DNA of 64,000 nt from Hyphomicrobiales bacterium (GTDB taxonomy: Bacteria > Pseudomonadota > Alphaproteobacteria > Rhizobiales > Rhizobiaceae), in NCBI GenBank assembly GCA_900473045.1, contig UCKS01000016.1:1-64000 (forward strand), read 5' to 3'. The notes below the pieces were generated by a model. The model had not been told where the DNA came from. It worked only from the letters and a program-made list of their open reading frames with translations, and made no database searches. Positions within the stretch are counted from its first letter, which is position 1. Every line of letters starts with the position of its first letter. The position numbers and the translations under genes were made by a program. Below, piece after piece: positions 37,055 through 45,681 of the stretch.

Positions 37055-37831
37055 CTAATAGTGTTCGGATTGGGAAAAGGTGCGCGCAAGCTCGGCCTGC
37101 CCTGCTGTCAGACCGCAGTCGACCGGCAGGCAGACACCGGTGATGGCCGAGGCCAGCGGGCTAGCCAGAAAACCAATGGCATTGGCCACATCGTCCGGAT
37201 TGGCGATCCGCTGCAGCGGATACCAGCGGCGCGCGTCTTCGAACACATTCGGATTGGCGGCAGCCCGGACTTCCCACGCCTGCGTCCGCACAGTGCCCGG
37301 CGAAACCGAATTGGCACGAATACCGTACTTGCCGTATTCGACGGCGATCAGCTTCGTCAGGTGCAGAAGGCCGGCCTTGGCGGCGCTATAGGCGGGATGA
37401 CCAAAGACATTGGTGCCGTTGACCGAAGCGATATTGATCACCGAACCCTGGCTTTGTTTCAACGCATCTTCGACGGCGCGAAAGCAGAGGAAGGCGGCCT
37501 CAAGGTTCAAGGCGTTGTCCATTCGCCAGATTTCCGGTGTCGTGTCGTGCAAGCTGACGGCGCGCGCCGCACCGGCATTGTTGACCAGCGTCCGCACCGT
37601 ACCGAGTTCCGCCGCCCGTGCTGCCATGGCGGCAACACTTGCCACGTCGGTGATATCGCAGGTCAGGGCAAAGAACTTACCTGGATTGCCGAGGCTGGCG
37701 GCGGCACGTTCTACGGCTTCACCATCCAGATCCGGCATCAGCACGCTATCATGGTCTTCGCCAAGACGGCGGGCTATGGCCCGGCCGATGTCGCCTGCGG
37801 CTCCCGTTACGATTGCGACGGATGAAGTCAT
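37055..37831 (-). CDS. SDR-family NAD(P)-dependent oxidoreductase
   Basis: A classical short-chain dehydrogenase of 258 residues. The nucleotide-binding motif TGAAGDIG, the NNAG block, the catalytic Ser-Tyr-Lys (INIASVNG, YSAAKAG) and a PVDCGLTAG C-terminus are all present. The substrate is unknown. In this operon an amino sugar, sugar acid or sugar alcohol is likely. It is sandwiched between rpiR (27 bases) and the GH20 gene (17 bases) on the same strand. The acidic end of the second strand (MPDLD) would favour NAD+ over NADP+. Confidence 0.88.
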   Translation of the reverse strand: MTSSVAIVTGAAGDIGRAIARRLGEDHDSVLMPDLDGEAVERAAASLGNPGKFFALTCDITDVASVAAMAARAAELGTVRTLVNNAGAARAVSLHDTTPEIWRMDNALNLEAAFLCFRAVEDALKQSQGSVINIASVNGTNVFGHPAYSAAKAGLLHLTKLIAVEYGKYGIRANSVSPGTVRTQAWEVRAAANPNVFEDARRWYPLQRIANPDDVANAIGFLASPLASAITGVCLPVDCGLTAGQAELARTFSQSEHY

Positions 37832-37858
37832 GACGGGTCCCTTACGAGCATGGTGAAA

Positions 37859-38722
37859 TCAATCCCCCAGAAGCTGGCGGTCGTCGCCGTCACGATGGGC
37901 GACAAGTTGCTGTTTGATCCGCCGCAATGTCACGGTTGCCTGGGGCTGGATGTGGTAGGCAACGAGACTGGCAAGGATATCGAGGACGGCAAGATAGGCG
38001 ATGCGCGTCGATGTCGGGCGATAGATATTGGTGCCTTCCGGCAGGTCGACAGGCACGGCGATATCGGCAGCGCGGGCAACCGGGCTGCCGCTCTGCGTCA
38101 AGGCAATGGTCGTCACTTTCTGATCGCGGGCGAGCACGAAGGACCGGACCAGTTCGGCGTTGCGCCCGGAAAATGATGAGCCGATGACGACATCGCCCGG
38201 CCGGGCGGCAGCGGCCATCATCATCTGCATGCTGTGATCGGAGCTTGCGGTAATGCGCAAACCCAGCCGAAACAGACGGTTCTGCAATTCGCTGGCAATC
38301 ATCGATGAGTTGCCGCCGGAACCGAACGCATAGATCATATTGGCGCCGGCCAGCTTTTCGGTGGCCTGCTCGACTGCGGCAAGGTCGAGACTGCGGTGCA
38401 GCATGAACAGCGCATTCTGTGCTTTGGAAACGACATCCTGCGCCACATCGGCCGGCTCCCGGCTCTTCGGTTCGGGCTTAAGGTAACGCATCCCGACATA
38501 GGCCGTGCGGGCCAGTTGAACCTTGAAGTCGGAAAAGCTGTCACAGCCGAGCCGGCGACAGAAACGTGTGACGGTCGGCGGCGAAACATCCGCCTTGCCG
38601 GCCAGCTCAATGATCGAGGCATTCACCGCAAACTCGAAATCAGTCAGCAATATTTCGGCAATGCGGCCTTCCGCCGGCGAAAGGCGTCCTTTTTCTTCCT
38701 GAAGTGTCGAGAAAATATCCAT
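37859..38722 (-). CDS. RpiR/MurR-family transcriptional regulator
   Basis: A regulator of 287 residues with an N-terminal HTH_6 domain (ITELAG-like stretch IIELAGKADVSPPTVTRFCRRLGCDSFSDFKVQL, about 35-70) and a C-terminal SIS phosphosugar-binding domain (MIYAFGSGGNSSMIASELQNRLFRLG and GDVVIGSSFSGRNAE). SIS domains sense phosphorylated sugars such as MurNAc-6-P or GlcN-6-P. It is the likely local regulator of the amino-sugar genes around it. A palindrome lies about 35 bp upstream of its start, and TGAAA-TTTCA dyads occur at 39313 and 46937. Confidence 0.9.
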   Translation of the reverse strand: MDIFSTLQEEKGRLSPAEGRIAEILLTDFEFAVNASIIELAGKADVSPPTVTRFCRRLGCDSFSDFKVQLARTAYVGMRYLKPEPKSREPADVAQDVVSKAQNALFMLHRSLDLAAVEQATEKLAGANMIYAFGSGGNSSMIASELQNRLFRLGLRITASSDHSMQMMMAAAARPGDVVIGSSFSGRNAELVRSFVLARDQKVTTIALTQSGSPVARAADIAVPVDLPEGTNIYRPTSTRIAYLAVLDILASLVAYHIQPQATVTLRRIKQQLVAHRDGDDRQLLGD

Positions 38723-38755
38723 CAGAGAGCACCTTCAATGAAATCGCCAGGCCGC

Positions 38756-38775
38756 TTTGAGGAGGCCTCCTGAAA
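38756..38775. promoter_or_regulatory. near-perfect 20-bp palindrome between ridA and rpiR
   Basis: AGGAGGCCTCCT (38760-38771) is a perfect 12-bp palindrome, extended to TTT on the left and AAA on the right with one mismatched pair. It could be an operator for rpiR autoregulation or a short terminator for ridA. Confidence 0.45.
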
Positions 38776-38837
38776 CCGCGGCAATGTTGCGATCTGGCAT
38801 ACGATTCTCACCTGATGTCCACCCCCTCGCCTGAACC

Positions 38838-39227
38838 TCAGGATGTCTTTTCCTTGTAGGCGACGCAGTCAATCTCCACCTTGCAATCGACCATCATCGA
38901 CGCCTGGACGCAGGCGCGCGCCGGCGGATGTTCACCAAAATAGTCCTGATAGATCTTGTTGAAGGTCCAGAAATCACGCGGATCATCCAGCCAGACGCCG
39001 ACGCGAACGATGTGCTCAGGCCCATAACCGGCCTCTTTCAAGATAGCCAGCAGATTGGCGATCGTCTTGTGCGTCTGCGGGATGATGCCGCCTTCGATAA
39101 TCTCGCCGTTTTCCATTGCGACCTGACCGGACACATGTAGCCAGCCATTCGCCTCAACCGCACGCGCGAACGGCAGCGGTTTGCCCCCTGCGCCAACTTG
39201 CACAGTGCCATAACGTGTGATGGACAT
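38838..39227 (-). CDS. RidA/YjgF-family enamine/imine deaminase-like protein
   Basis: A trimeric RidA-fold protein of 129 residues. Blocks such as PFARAVEANGWLHVSGQVAM, HIVRVGVWLDDPRDFW and the C-terminal RACVQASMMVDCKVEIDCVAY are family features. RidA members hydrolyse reactive enamine intermediates, but the typical catalytic arginine context (RxxVQV) appears here as RACVQAS, so a divergent subfamily is possible. The start at 39227 is preferred over 39236 because AAGG then lies nine bases upstream. It is divergent from the next gene and may be the first gene of the rpiR series. Confidence 0.85.
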   Translation of the reverse strand: MSITRYGTVQVGAGGKPLPFARAVEANGWLHVSGQVAMENGEIIEGGIIPQTHKTIANLLAILKEAGYGPEHIVRVGVWLDDPRDFWTFNKIYQDYFGEHPPARACVQASMMVDCKVEIDCVAYKEKTS

Positions 39228-39312
39228 TTGCCCCATCCTTGCAAATTATTTTCTTGATCCGTTGACAAATGACCATAGAAAGCGGAATTTGACCAGAGAA
39301 AAACGCCATTTA

Positions 39313-39326
39313 TGAAAAGAATTTCA
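39313..39326. promoter_or_regulatory. TGAAA-N4-TTTCA dyad in the ridA divergent promoter
   Basis: TGAAAAGAATTTCA has two perfect 5-bp arms. It lies 86 bp upstream of ridA and 15 bp upstream of the preferred start of the plus-strand gene. A related TGAAA-N5-TTTCA dyad lies upstream of the sugar ABC operon at 46937. It is a candidate RpiR operator by inference. Confidence 0.45.
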
Positions 39327-39341
39327 ATATACGGAGCAATC

Positions 39342-39833
39342 GTGCGCGATCCCTTCCGCAATCCTTTCCCTTCCTCCGATACCGCCCGTCACGCGATCTG
39401 GCAGATGCTAGTCGAGCGCGACATCGATGCCTTTCTGTCCGCCGACTGGTCGAAGGTTGCCGGTGATTTTGTGGAGGAAGGCTTCATCGGTATCGATGCC
39501 AAGCGGGAGATAAGCCCCGACAAATGGCGCCTGGCCTTTCCTTCACTGACGGACTATCGCGACGAGTGGCTGCGCCAGGCAGAGGATTTTGCCAAGCAGT
39601 CCTTCGCCGAGGATACCCGCAAAGCCATTTTCACCACCACGACGCTCGAGGACATCGAGATCGAAGGCGACATGGCCCTTGTCCGCAAGAAGTTTGACGG
39701 CAGCCTGAAAAAATCGGACGGCAGCGCCGACATTCTTAAGTGGCAGACATTGTATTATTGCCGCCTGCATCAGGGCCATTGGAAAATCTCTGGCTTCACG
39801 GGATATCTGCCCAATCCGATGGATACGGCCTGA
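39342..39833 (+). CDS. uncharacterised protein, possibly NTF2/SnoaL-like
   Basis: I do not recognise this gene with certainty. It encodes about 163 residues, soluble, acidic and Trp/Phe-rich, with no signal peptide. The pattern of an N-terminal helix pair (RHAIWQMLVERDIDAFLSADWSKVAGDF) followed by alternating strands and a final WKISGFTGYLP resembles NTF2-like polyketide-cyclase folds. The GTG at 39342 has GGAG at a good distance; the ATG at 39312 has no ribosome site and lies on the dyad. It precedes the second M81 gene by 23 bases and is divergent from ridA, so a role in the same pathway is likely. Confidence 0.65.
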   Translation: MRDPFRNPFPSSDTARHAIWQMLVERDIDAFLSADWSKVAGDFVEEGFIGIDAKREISPDKWRLAFPSLTDYRDEWLRQAEDFAKQSFAEDTRKAIFTTTTLEDIEIEGDMALVRKKFDGSLKKSDGSADILKWQTLYYCRLHQGHWKISGFTGYLPNPMDTA

Positions 39834-39856
39834 GAGCCAAGAACGAGGCGAAGGCA

Positions 39857-41320
39857 TTGCGCATTTTCACCGCCGTCCTGGCGACCGAGACCAATACATT
39901 CTCACCGATCTGCGTCGATCGCCGCGCCTTCGAGGCCTCGCTCTATGCCCCGCCGGGCGAGCATCCGGAAACACCGACGCTCTGTTCCGCGCCGATCACG
40001 GTCGGCCGCCGGCTTGCCGCGGAAAAGGGCTTCGAGCTGATTGAGGGCACGGCGACCTGGGCCGATCCGGCCGGTCTCGTCAATCGCCTGACTTATGAGG
40101 GCTTGCGCGACGAAATCTTAGACCAGCTCCGCGCCGCGCTGCCGGTGGACGCCGTGGTGCTCGGCCTGCATGGCGCGATGGTCGCTGATGGTTATGAGGA
40201 TACCGAAGGCGATTTCCTCACACGTGTCCGCAACATAGTCGGCCCGGATATTCTGGTGTGCGCAGAACTCGACCCTCATAGCCATCTGACGGCGAAGCGG
40301 CGGGCGGCGGCGGATTTCTTCGTATACTTCAAGGAATTTCCGCATACGGACTTCGTCGATCGCGCCGAGGACCTGTGGCGCATCGCGCTCGACACGCTGG
40401 CTGAGCGCATCAAGCCGGTTATGTCGGTGTTTGATTGCCGGATGATAGACGTCTACCCGACCTCGCGCGATCCGATGAGGTCGTTCGTCGACAAGATCAT
40501 GCGGATCGAAGCGGAAGACCCGGACATTCTGTCCATCTCTGTCATCCATGGCTTCATGGCTGGTGATGTTCCGGAAATGGGAACGAAAGTACTCGTCGTC
40601 ACCGATGGCAAACCGGAAAAGGGCACTGCCCTCGCGCGCGAACTCGGCCTTGAACTCTTCTCCAAGCGCGGCACGTTCATCATGCCGCAGATTGATGAAA
40701 AGCAGGCCGTTTCCCGCGCGCTCGCCGCAGCCGTTGGACCCGTGGTGATTGCCGACGTCTGGGATAATCCCGGCGGTGGCACGGCAGGCGATGCGACGGT
40801 GCTGTTGGCAGAGCTTCTGGCTCAGGGTGCCCAGGATACCGCCGTTGGTACGATCTGGGACCCGATGGCGGTGCAGATCTGCATGGCAGCGGGAGAGGGC
40901 GCCGAGATCCAGCTCCGCTTTGGCGCAAAATCGGCGCCGGGAACCGGCAATCCGATCGACGGCATCGTCAAGGTCGTCAAGCTGGTGCGCAACGCGGAAA
41001 TGCGTTTCGGCGAAAGCTACGCGCCCTTCGGCGACGCTGCGCATATTCGTCTCGATGGCATAGAGATCATCCTGAACACCACCCGGGCGCAGAGCTTCGA
41101 CCCCAGCCTGTTCTCGGTGATGGGTATCGACCCGACATCGAAGAAAATCCTGGTCATCAAGTCGACCAACCACTTCTACGCGTCCTTCGCGGTGATCGCG
41201 GCCGAGATCCTTTATTGTTCGGCGGGCACGCCTTATCCGAACAACCCAGCCCGCACGCCCTACCGCCGCGCGCCGCGCGATATCTGGCCGATGGTGGACA
41301 ATCCGCACGGGTTGCCTTGA
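39857..41320 (+). CDS. M81-family metallopeptidase (MlrC-like), copy 2
   Basis: A second M81 protein of about 487 residues, clearly diverged from copy 1. It opens LRIFTAVLATETNTFSPI and has GLHGAMVADGYEDTEGDFL, the DxH motif in ELDPHSHLT, DVWDNPGGGTAGD and the family C-terminal KSTNHFYASFAVIAAEILY. The best start is a TTG at 39857, with GAGGCGAAGG upstream; starts before that would lie inside the previous gene. The substrate is unknown. Having two M81 genes within 6 kb, one on each side of rpiR-ridA, suggests two steps or two substrates of one pathway. Confidence 0.85.
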   Translation: MRIFTAVLATETNTFSPICVDRRAFEASLYAPPGEHPETPTLCSAPITVGRRLAAEKGFELIEGTATWADPAGLVNRLTYEGLRDEILDQLRAALPVDAVVLGLHGAMVADGYEDTEGDFLTRVRNIVGPDILVCAELDPHSHLTAKRRAAADFFVYFKEFPHTDFVDRAEDLWRIALDTLAERIKPVMSVFDCRMIDVYPTSRDPMRSFVDKIMRIEAEDPDILSISVIHGFMAGDVPEMGTKVLVVTDGKPEKGTALARELGLELFSKRGTFIMPQIDEKQAVSRALAAAVGPVVIADVWDNPGGGTAGDATVLLAELLAQGAQDTAVGTIWDPMAVQICMAAGEGAEIQLRFGAKSAPGTGNPIDGIVKVVKLVRNAEMRFGESYAPFGDAAHIRLDGIEIILNTTRAQSFDPSLFSVMGIDPTSKKILVIKSTNHFYASFAVIAAEILYCSAGTPYPNNPARTPYRRAPRDIWPMVDNPHGLP

Positions 41321-41373
41321 GTGGGCTGATTCAAGTCCGCCGCCGCCAAACCGAACCAACAGGATAAACAACA

Positions 41374-41394
41374 GGGACGCGTTTTCAGCGTCCC
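41374..41394. terminator. bidirectional terminator between M81 copy 2 and the malK-like gene
   Basis: Perfect 7-bp stem GGGACGC/GCGTCCC with loop GTTTTCA, between convergent genes. TTCTTG follows on the plus strand and TGTTGTTTATCC on the minus strand. Confidence 0.75.
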
Positions 41395-41431
41395 TTCTTG
41401 CAATCGCGTGAGCTGGAGAATCGTTGCGACG

Positions 41432-42565
41432 TCAGCCGCCGGCAATTTTCAAGAGGCCGACATCGATATCGGTCAGTGCAACACGGCGCTCGAGCGCAAT
41501 CCCCGACCCGTCGAACAGATGGCAGTCGGCGGCCCCAACACCGATCGAAACCGTCTCGTCGGTTCGGATCGGCGCGCTGCCCGGCAGCATCGCGCAGAAA
41601 TTCTCGCTTTCGCCATCAAGCGAAGCATAGGCGACAGTTTGAGCGCCCAGCCGTTCGATCACGGTTGGTGTCAGGTTCATGGTCAGATCGGACTTGCCGA
41701 ACTGGATATGCTCCGGACGAATACCGAGTGTCAGCGGCTGACCGACCAGATCGGCCCGGCCGGCCACAGGGATCGTCGCTGATTGGCCCTTGAATTCGAT
41801 CTCGACGCCGGCATCGGTGACTGCCTTGCAGGTGACCGGCAGCATGTTCATCCGCGGATTGCCGATGAAACCGGCAACAAACATATTGGCCGGCTTGTGA
41901 TAGAGTTCGAGCGGCGCTCCGGTCTGGGAAATCTCACCGGCATTGAGCACGACGATCCGGTCCGCCATCGTCATCGCCTCGATCTGATCGTGGGTGACGT
42001 AGATCATCGTCGCTTTCAGCTGCTTGTGCAGTTTCGCCAGTTCGATGCGCATATCGGCGCGCAGGGCCGCATCAAGGTTTGAGAGCGGCTCGTCGAACAG
42101 GAAAATCTTCGGCTCGCGGACGATTGCCCGGCCGATTGCCACGCGCTGGCGCTGGCCGCCGGACAGCAGGCCGGGTTTTTGCTGGAGCCGCTGGTCAAGA
42201 TGCAGAATGCGTGCAGCATTCTCGACCTTGGCTTTTAATTTATCTTCCTGCATCTTTTCGACGCGCAGCGGAAAGGCGATATTCTCAAACACGGTCATGT
42301 GAGGATAGAGCGCGTAGCTCTGGAACACCATGGCAATGCCACGCTTGACGGGCGGCAGGTCGTTGACGCGTTTGCCGTCGATCATGATGTCGCCCGAACT
42401 GGTCTCGTCGAGACCTGCGATCATGCGCAGCAATGTCGACTTGCCACATCCGGATGGGCCAACGAAAACGACGAATTCGCCGTTGCGCACTTCCAGTTCG
42501 ATGCCTTTCAGCACTTCGAACGTCCCGTAGAATTTCTGAACCTTGTTGAGATTGAGCTGTCCCAA
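41432..42565 (-). CDS. sugar ABC importer ATPase, UgpC/MalK type
   Basis: A 377-residue ATPase of the CUT1 sugar importer class. Walker A is GPSGCGKST near residue 36, the signature is LLSGGQRQRVAIGRA, Walker B is IFLFDEPLSNLDAALR, and a MalK-type C-terminal regulatory domain with GIRPEHI follows. The start is probably a TTG at 42565 (reading MGQLNLNKVQKFYG), with GGAG upstream. A longer in-frame ATG at 42634 would lie in the loop region of the strong intercistronic hairpin. It is the last gene of the Gfo-permease-permease-SBP-ATPase operon. Confidence 0.92.
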   Translation of the reverse strand: MGQLNLNKVQKFYGTFEVLKGIELEVRNGEFVVFVGPSGCGKSTLLRMIAGLDETSSGDIMIDGKRVNDLPPVKRGIAMVFQSYALYPHMTVFENIAFPLRVEKMQEDKLKAKVENAARILHLDQRLQQKPGLLSGGQRQRVAIGRAIVREPKIFLFDEPLSNLDAALRADMRIELAKLHKQLKATMIYVTHDQIEAMTMADRIVVLNAGEISQTGAPLELYHKPANMFVAGFIGNPRMNMLPVTCKAVTDAGVEIEFKGQSATIPVAGRADLVGQPLTLGIRPEHIQFGKSDLTMNLTPTVIERLGAQTVAYASLDGESENFCAMLPGSAPIRTDETVSIGVGAADCHLFDGSGIALERRVALTDIDVGLLKIAGG

Positions 42566-42619
42566 GAAACTGTCTCCGGCCGCCGGCGAAAAGCGGCCCG
42601 TTCGTTGCAGAAAAGGAGT

Positions 42620-42651
42620 GGACCGCGAACCCAACTACCGGTTCGCGGTCC
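42620..42651 (-). terminator. strong intercistronic hairpin after the sugar-binding protein gene
   Basis: A perfect 12-bp stem, GGACCGCGAACC/GGTTCGCGGTCC, with an 8-base loop, 7 bases past the binding-protein stop. A pyrimidine run CTCCTTTTC follows on the minus strand. It probably stabilises the upstream mRNA and limits read-through into the ATPase gene. Confidence 0.75.
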
Positions 42652-42658
42652 GATGGTC

Positions 42659-43888
42659 TTACTTGTACTGCTCGAGATCGGCAGCAGCCTTCTTCAGGGC
42701 ATCTGCCGGTTCGGCTTTGTCCGTGACGACGGCCTGAACCATTTCGATGATAACGTTCTGGAAGCCCTTGTAGTCCTTGAAGAGCGGCTCAGGACCACCA
42801 TAGGTGATGCCATCGATGAACGGCTTCCAGTAAGGGTCGTTTTTGACGAATTCATCGACCATCGGCGATGGGCGTAGCGGTGTCAAACCAGCCGCGCCCT
42901 GCAACTCATACTCGCCCTGCGGTCCTGGCGACGTGATGAACTTTGCAAATTCGATTGCCTTTTCCTCGACGCCGGAGCCCTTGAAGATTGCCAGGCTGTC
43001 GGTGATCAAAAGAGTACCTTCGCCCTTGGCAGACGGGCCGAGCGGCAGCGGGGCAACGCCCCAGTTGACCTTGGTTTCCTTCAGGCGGACCGCGGCACCC
43101 GAACCCGACTGGAGCATGCCAACCTTACCATCAAGGAAGATGGCGCGCATTTCGTTTTGCTCGTAGGCTGTGGCACCTTCGACCGAGTACGGCGTGATGT
43201 CCTTGTAGGCCTGAAGAGCTGCAAGAACTTCCGGGCTGTCGATGACAATCTTGTCGCCGTCGATGACCTTGCCATTGTTGGTGTAAACCCAATGCATGAA
43301 CTGGTGCATGGTGTTGTCGAAGGTTTTGGCCGGCAGACCGTAGCCGGCAATACCTGTCTTTTCCTTGATCTGCTTGGCGAAGGCGATTTCTTCGGCCCAG
43401 GTCTTCGGCGGCGTTTCAGGATCAAGGCCTGCCTGCTTGAACAGGTCCTTGTTCCAGTAGAGCGCCTTGGTCGAAAATGCGATCGGCACGCCCCACTGGT
43501 TATCGTCGAACGTGACGGTATCGGTGATATGTGGATAGTAGCTTTTCTTCTCGTCTTCGGTCATCGGTACCGGAACGATCAGGTCGTTCTCGGCGAATTC
43601 CTTCAGCGTGCGCGAGCCGACATAGGCCATGGCAACCGGCGTGCCGGCAACCGCAAGCGTCGTTGCCTTGTCTTGGCACTGCGCCCAGCCGACAACTTCA
43701 GGCGTCACCTTCCAGCCGGGATTCTTTTCTTCCCACTGCTTGATGTATTTCTCGTGAACCTGGTCCATCACGTCGCCGCAATAGATCCAGCTGATTTCCT
43801 GGTCGGCCGCCTGGGCGGTCATGGCGCCGAGCGCGGTGGAGCCGAGCAGGGCGAAGGCGAGTAACCCCGTCTTGAATTGAATGGACAC
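42659..43888 (-). CDS. sugar ABC importer periplasmic binding protein
   Basis: A family 1 extracellular binding protein of 409 residues. The GTG start at 43888 has GGGAG upstream and gives a normal signal peptide (about residues 1-28, LLAFALLGSTALGAMTAQAA). The mature part has landmarks such as WGVPIAFSTKALYWNKDLFKQAGLDPETPPKTWAE, AIFLDGKVGMLQSGSGA and a C-terminal tryptophan-aromatic region. The ligand is probably an oligosaccharide. The cytoplasmic hexosaminidase nearby suggests an amino-sugar oligomer. It is the fourth gene of its operon and is followed by a strong hairpin. Confidence 0.92.
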   Translation of the reverse strand: MSIQFKTGLLAFALLGSTALGAMTAQAADQEISWIYCGDVMDQVHEKYIKQWEEKNPGWKVTPEVVGWAQCQDKATTLAVAGTPVAMAYVGSRTLKEFAENDLIVPVPMTEDEKKSYYPHITDTVTFDDNQWGVPIAFSTKALYWNKDLFKQAGLDPETPPKTWAEEIAFAKQIKEKTGIAGYGLPAKTFDNTMHQFMHWVYTNNGKVIDGDKIVIDSPEVLAALQAYKDITPYSVEGATAYEQNEMRAIFLDGKVGMLQSGSGAAVRLKETKVNWGVAPLPLGPSAKGEGTLLITDSLAIFKGSGVEEKAIEFAKFITSPGPQGEYELQGAAGLTPLRPSPMVDEFVKNDPYWKPFIDGITYGGPEPLFKDYKGFQNVIIEMVQAVVTDKAEPADALKKAAADLEQYK

Positions 43889-43924
43889 GTTTGAAGCTCC
43901 CGTTTCTCTGGTGGTTGATTGCTT

Positions 43925-44785
43925 TTATTGTTTCACCGCGCCAGCGGTCAGCCCGCTGACGAGATAGCGCTGTAGGAAGAAGATCACGATGATGGCCGGG
44001 GTGATGCCGACGAAACTCGCCGCCATCAACTCGTTCCAGATCACTTCCTGCCGGCCGAAATAGGCAAACAGCCCAACCGGCAACGGCATGTATTCGGTCT
44101 TCGAGTTGAAGGTCAGCGCGAAGATGAATTGCTGAGCGTAGGATCCGATGAAAGTGGTGATCGCTACGACGGTGATGCCGGGCATGGCGATGGGGAGGAT
44201 GACCCGGCGAAGCGTATAGAAATGGCTGGCACCATCGACGAAGGCCGCTTCGTCCAGCTCGCGTGGGATGCGCATCATATAGGTCCGCAACAGCCAGATC
44301 GCCGATGGGATCAGGAAGGCAACGCTGGGGACGATCATGGCGAAATAGGTGTTGAGCAGACCGAATGTGCGCATCAGTCGGAACAGCGGAATGAGCAGGA
44401 CGGCACCCGAGAACATGGTGACCGCAAGAAACGCACCGAGCAGAAGTCCGCTGCCGCGAAACTTGAACCGGGCGAAGGCGTAGGACGCCGGTATGACCAG
44501 AATCAGCACCATCGCGGTGACGATGATCGAGATGAAGAACGAGTTGAAGATATAGCGGGCAAAGCCCGGCACGCTCACCCACATCGTCCGGTAGGCGGTA
44601 AACGACCCGTTTTCGGGCCAGAACCTGTAAGGTGAGGAGAACAGCAGTCCGAGCGGCTTCAGCGAGACGAGAAAGCCTTCCACGAACGGCGCCAGGATGA
44701 AGGTCAGGAAGAGGAAGATACCGGCATAGATGCTGATCAGCTCATACCAGCGGTAGCGGTTGATCATCGCGGGTTGCGTACTCAT
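43925..44785 (-). CDS. sugar ABC permease, MalG type
   Basis: An inner-membrane permease of 286 residues with six predicted helices. The N-terminal helix (YAGIFLFLTFILAPFVEGFLVSL) and the EAA loop MRIPRELDEAAFVDGASHFYTLRRVILPIAMPG with the conserved glycine are typical of CUT1 permeases. It interacts with the MalK-like ATPase through that loop. Its start overlaps the upstream permease stop in an ATGA, and it is 36 bases before the binding-protein gene. No irregularities were noted. Confidence 0.92.
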   Translation of the reverse strand: MSTQPAMINRYRWYELISIYAGIFLFLTFILAPFVEGFLVSLKPLGLLFSSPYRFWPENGSFTAYRTMWVSVPGFARYIFNSFFISIIVTAMVLILVIPASYAFARFKFRGSGLLLGAFLAVTMFSGAVLLIPLFRLMRTFGLLNTYFAMIVPSVAFLIPSAIWLLRTYMMRIPRELDEAAFVDGASHFYTLRRVILPIAMPGITVVAITTFIGSYAQQFIFALTFNSKTEYMPLPVGLFAYFGRQEVIWNELMAASFVGITPAIIVIFFLQRYLVSGLTAGAVKQ

Positions 44786-45669
44786 CGGTTGGTTTCTCCC
44801 GCGGAAAGCCGGCTGGTTACCCGGAAATAGGCCAAGCAGAAAATCGACAGGAAGATGCAGATCAGAACCGCCCGCGCGGCACCTTCGCCGTATTTCTTCG
44901 AACCGATCGCCGTACGGTAGGTGTCGATGATCATCGTTGTCGTTTCACCGTTCGGGCCGCCCTGGGTCAGAATCCAGATGATATCGAACGAATTGAACGT
45001 CGAGATCAGCGACAACATCGACATCGTGATCATTGACGGAATCAGCAGCGGCAGGGTAATGCGGCGGAAGCGGTAGAAGCGCCCTGCCCCATCGGTCCAC
45101 GCGGCCTCGTACAGGTCCTGCGGCACGGCCTGCATCGCCGCCAGCATATAGAGTGTCACCATCGGCACCCCGATCCAGACGTCGGTGATGATCGTCGCCC
45201 AGAAAGCCGTCGAGCCGCGGGCGAGGAATGCGACGGGCCCATCGATGATACCCCAGTTCTGCAAGACGCCGGAAATCATGCCGAACTGGCCATTGTACAT
45301 CCAGCCCCACATGAAGATGCCGATCGCCATCGGCACTATCCAAGGCGGCATGGTCAGGACGCGAAACAGCGCCCGGCCCGGAACCGCCGCATTCAGCATG
45401 CAGGCGCCGAAGACGCCGATGATCATCTTGATCGCGACAGAGAAGAAGGTCCACACGAACGTGCGGATGATGACCTCGGCAAAGGTCGTGTTGAAAATCT
45501 TCTCGTAGTTGATCCAGCCAACCCAGTTGGACGTCTTCTTCAACGAGGCGTCGGTGAACGACAGGATGAACGTGTCCAGAAGCGGATAGGCAACGATCAC
45601 GACGACATAGAGAACGGCTGGCAGCAGAAGCATCCAGGCGAAGATGAGAGTGCTACGCTGAACGTTCAT
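44782..45669 (-). CDS. sugar ABC permease, MalF type
   Basis: An inner-membrane permease of 295 residues with six helices. It begins STLIFAWMLLLPAVLYVVVIVAYPLLDTFILSF, the standard opening of CUT1 permeases, and its EAA loop reads VPQDLYEAAWTDGAGRFYRFRRITLPLLIPS. It forms the translocation pore with the MalG-type subunit, whose start it overlaps. GGAGGGCGC precedes its ATG. It lies 12 bases after the Gfo/Idh/MocA gene in the same operon. Confidence 0.92.
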   Translation of the reverse strand: MNVQRSTLIFAWMLLLPAVLYVVVIVAYPLLDTFILSFTDASLKKTSNWVGWINYEKIFNTTFAEVIIRTFVWTFFSVAIKMIIGVFGACMLNAAVPGRALFRVLTMPPWIVPMAIGIFMWGWMYNGQFGMISGVLQNWGIIDGPVAFLARGSTAFWATIITDVWIGVPMVTLYMLAAMQAVPQDLYEAAWTDGAGRFYRFRRITLPLLIPSMITMSMLSLISTFNSFDIIWILTQGGPNGETTTMIIDTYRTAIGSKKYGEGAARAVLICIFLSIFCLAYFRVTSRLSAGETNR

Positions 45670-45681
45670 CTTGCGCCCTCC

